This document shows, piece by piece, positions 61,584 through 64,000 of a stretch of 64,000 bases of DNA. The stretch is taken from contig FMBT01000309.1 of NCBI GenBank assembly GCA_900095095.1, forward strand, positions 248,001 to 312,000, written 5' to 3'. The notes under the pieces are model-generated. The model was not told where the DNA came from and did not search any database. It saw only the letters and a list, made by a program, of their open reading frames with translations. Source of the stretch: Fragilariopsis cylindrus CCMP1102 (Eukaryota > Bacillariophyta > Bacillariophyceae > Bacillariales > Bacillariaceae). Numbering within the stretch: the stretch's first letter is position 1; each line of letters starts with the position of its first letter. The translations under genes were made by a program, and so were the position numbers.

Positions 61584-61620
61584 AGTACAGTAGTACAGTA
61601 GTATACTAGTACAGTAGTAG
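61584..61620. repeat. Cluster of GTACAGTA elements upstream of PAN3
   Basis: Overlapping copies of AGTACAGTAGT occur about 235-270 bp upstream of the PAN3 ATG. The same core appears singly in several other spacers of this window (near 6185, 8152, 33904, 41110 and 52554). Confidence 0.7.
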
Positions 61621-61852
61621 CGTGATCTCTCATCTTCAGGGTGTTGTGTGGTGAGAAAGATTTTCTTCTTCTTTTATATTTACCTTATTTATCTTGACGA
61701 TTGATTGTGCATTTTGAGAAGAACAGGAAAAAGAAAAACCGAAGATTAGGTGCTTTCGAAACATCATTTACCGTATACATATTTTTTGTACCTGTTTATT
61801 TACTTTGTGACTTTACATATATTATTGCTATTTGGCTTAAGAATTTAATATC

Positions 61853-63975
61853 ATGGATAATTATTTGTCAAGTGACTTTGGAAATCTGGGTCTTTCATCC
61901 ACAGCTCGCGAGTGGAAACCACCTGGAGCTCCGGGGCAGCAGCAGCAGCAATCGCTAAATCCCCAACAGCGACAACAACTGCCATTACAAGGACATCAAT
62001 TACACCAACAAGCACCGCCGCCGCAACAACTACACCCGCAACAGCAACAGCAGCACCAACTGCTACAACCACAACGGCAACGGCAACCAGAACCGTTAGA
62101 ACAATCACGTCATTTACTTCAAAGCAATTCACGTGAATGGCAGCAAAATGAACCGGAATTGGCCTATTCAGTAAAGGAATTTGTTCCTGGTCATGGATGG
62201 ACTACTCAACAAGGGCCTTCTTCTGTTGGGGCTGGGTTGATTGGAAATAGTGGGAGTCAAGGTAAGAAAAAGTTGAATTCTTACTGTAAATAGTACTGAT
62301 TATAAGCATGACATTAAAACACCGAAGTATGAATACTCACTCTCTCGCTCTCCTTCACTCGCCATATCACATGTCATGTCATGTCATGTCATGTCATGTC
62401 ATATCAATATAAATAAATAAAATAAAATCTTTCATAGCCAAAAGTAACAATCCTTCGTACACGGATATATTCGGGTCTAACCCGACTCAGCAAAAACCTC
62501 TTGACGATCCTGGAATGCAACGGATCCTTTCGGAAACGTCAACCGTCCCTTCTGGACCGACACCACCTCCATTTCGTAGCTTACACTCGTTGGGTTTATC
62601 AGACGATAATTGGAGATACTATCGCGATCTTAAAATAGAGGAAAGCCGACAAATGGATCCATCCGATCCACGGCACAAGGCAATTCCATTGCCATACTGC
62701 AACGCTTTTTGTTTGGATCCACCCAACCCTCAAAATTCACGTTCATCATTTGGGTACCCTGCTGCTACCTTCCAGGTTGTCAACAGGGATGACGGACACT
62801 TGTATTGCCTTAGACGATTCGACAATATCAAGTCGGTGAACCCAAAAATTGCTTCTACTGTATTGGAACAATGGGCTAGCATTGAACACCCAGGAATTGC
62901 TACTCTCCATCAATGTTTTGTTTCACAACGTGCAGTATTTTTTGTACATCAGTATATTCCCGGCACGCGAAGTTTCCTTCAAGTTGCAAATCCTCCAACC
63001 TTGAGTGAACCCGTCATTTGGAGTGCCATTTGTCAAATGGTGACTGTCATTAGACGAGTCCATGGTGCCAGATTGGCTCTGCGCACATTGGACTTGCGTC
63101 ATACCTTGATACAAATGGACGCATTGCGTTTGAGAATATTCGTCAATTGCTTGGGTATTGTTGATGCCCTGGAATATGAATCACGTAAATCATTGCAAGA
63201 ATTGCAAGCCGAGGACATGCGGAATTTTGGACGATGGATTTTAAGTATCGTTACCGGTACAAACATTACAATTTCAACCGATCCGCAAACCTTGCAGAAT
63301 TGTGAACGTTACTGCATGCAAAATTATTCACGAGAATTACGACATTTCATCTTGACCTTAAGTCGGAGTCAAAATCCTCCGTCGATTTTAGATGTCAGTA
63401 GAGCCCTGTCGGGTCGTTTAATGGATGAATTAGATTCGACTCAACTTTCCCTAATGCGTACAGAAAAAGCTTTATCAGGCGAGTACGAATCAGGCCGAGC
63501 ATTGCGTCTTTTACTTAAACTTGGATTCGTCAACGAAAGGCCCGAAAATGGAGCTAACCGTAGATGGTCGCAATCGGGAGACTGTTATGTTTTGACATTA
63601 TTTCGTGATTATGGTAAGGATTTTTTTTCTATCTTTTGATGTTTGTACTGACTGCCTTCTGGTGGGTAACGTTACTAACTCTCCTATCGGAAATTATTGT
63701 TGTTTTGTTCTGCAATATTGTCATCAGTCTTTCATCAAGCCGACGGTGCAGGTAATCCAGTCATGGATCTGGGTCATGTCGTGACAGCTCTGAACAAATT
63801 GGACGCGGCTGATGAAGAGAAAATAGTTTTGAGCTCTCGTGATGGAAAATCATTGATGGTCGTGAGCTATGCAGATGTGGCTCGATGCTTGGACTCGACC
63901 TACCACGAATTATGCTCTGGATCCACACCACCACAAGCCCTTCAGCGAAGACAGCAGCAGGGTCAACCCTATTAA
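61853..63975 (+). CDS. PAN3: PAN3, subunit of the PAN2-PAN3 deadenylase
   Basis: PAN3 is a pseudokinase that tethers the PAN2 nuclease to poly(A)-binding protein in the cytoplasm and starts mRNA deadenylation. Exons 61853-62261, 62438-63613 and 63728-63975 join (phase 1 both times) into about 610 residues with no frame damage. The N-terminus is Gln-rich and contains a PAM2-like motif, ELAYSVKEFVPGHGW (about residues 104-118), the known contact for the PABP MLLE domain. The pseudokinase part includes YPAATFQVVNRDDGHLYCLR and ARLALRTLDLRHTLI, without a catalytic HRD. The knob domain ends in DYVFHQADGAGNPVMDLGHV, NKLDAADEEKIVLSSRDGKS and VVSYADVARCLDSTYHELCS, all typical of PAN3. Intron 1 has an (ATGTC)n tract. 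Confidence 0.96.
62371..62402. repeat. (ATGTC)n minisatellite in PAN3 intron 1
   Basis: About six ATGTC units lie inside the first intron (62262-62437), roughly 35 bp before the acceptor. The length probably varies between strains. Confidence 0.9.
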
Positions 63976-64000
63976 AGGGGAAAAAATATGAACACAAAAA

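Larger units (their letters stand above)
60419..61852. other. Spacer between DNMT5 and PAN3, TTG repeat
   Basis: About 1.4 kb with no supported gene. It contains a (TTG)n tract at 60826-60859, a GTACAGTA-repeat cluster at 61584-61620, and polypyrimidine-rich DNA close to the PAN3 start. CpG is sparse up to about 61200 and more frequent after it. Confidence 0.55.

Overview
The window is nuclear DNA of a photosynthetic stramenopile, most probably a diatom. The best evidence is an intact two-exon fucoxanthin-chlorophyll a/c light-harvesting gene whose leader carries the AFAP plastid-targeting motif. Other signs are a GIRC/QNM/YWA-type hypothetical protein of a kind I associate with diatoms, short GT-AG introns (about 85-290 bp), and AT-rich DNA with long Ser/Asn/Gln runs in coding regions. 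I cannot name the species. I saw no virus-like element, no CRISPR array and no tRNA that I could support.

Layout. 1-8 kb: a Gln-rich protein with a duplicated short motif (+), a membrane-anchored GNAT acetyltransferase (-) and RER1 (-). 8-17 kb: a large coiled-coil protein (+), a ferroportin-like iron exporter (-) and a light-harvesting protein (+) that diverge from one 540-bp spacer, then a CpG-starved gene desert. 17-21 kb: three translation genes, namely ribosomal stalk protein P1 (-), eIF2-alpha (-) and TRM112 (+). 21-34 kb: a CCCH zinc-finger/F-box protein (-), an MFSD5-type molybdate transporter (+), a double hairpin, an LRR protein (+) and an FAD-dependent oxidoreductase (-). 34-45 kb: an MCTP-like C2/membrane protein (+), an ABC transporter (-) and the diatom-type hypothetical protein (-). 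45-48 kb: a second CpG-poor desert. 48-64 kb: TAF5 (+), DNMT5 (+) and PAN3 (+).

The most notable gene is DNMT5 (52608-60418). It has eight exons that join without a single frame break into about 2312 residues: a C5-cytosine methyltransferase, a SNF2 ATPase and a RING finger in one chain. It also has an N-terminal PIP-box-like motif and an E2F-like site about 340 bp upstream. The same window holds gene-free blocks almost devoid of CpG (two CpG in 700 bp at 16261-16960). That is the expected footprint of long-term CpG methylation, so enzyme and mutational trace may both be visible here.

A second window-wide pattern is technical or evolutionary. At least nine otherwise well-conserved host genes contain one or more single-base frame changes, most of them at short mononucleotide runs. 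DNMT5, PAN3, eIF2-alpha, RER1, TRM112, P1, the light-harvesting gene, the GNAT gene and the first gene are unbroken. I favour homopolymer errors in the assembly over gene decay, but the sequence alone cannot decide. Coordinates of the affected genes cover all their coding pieces.
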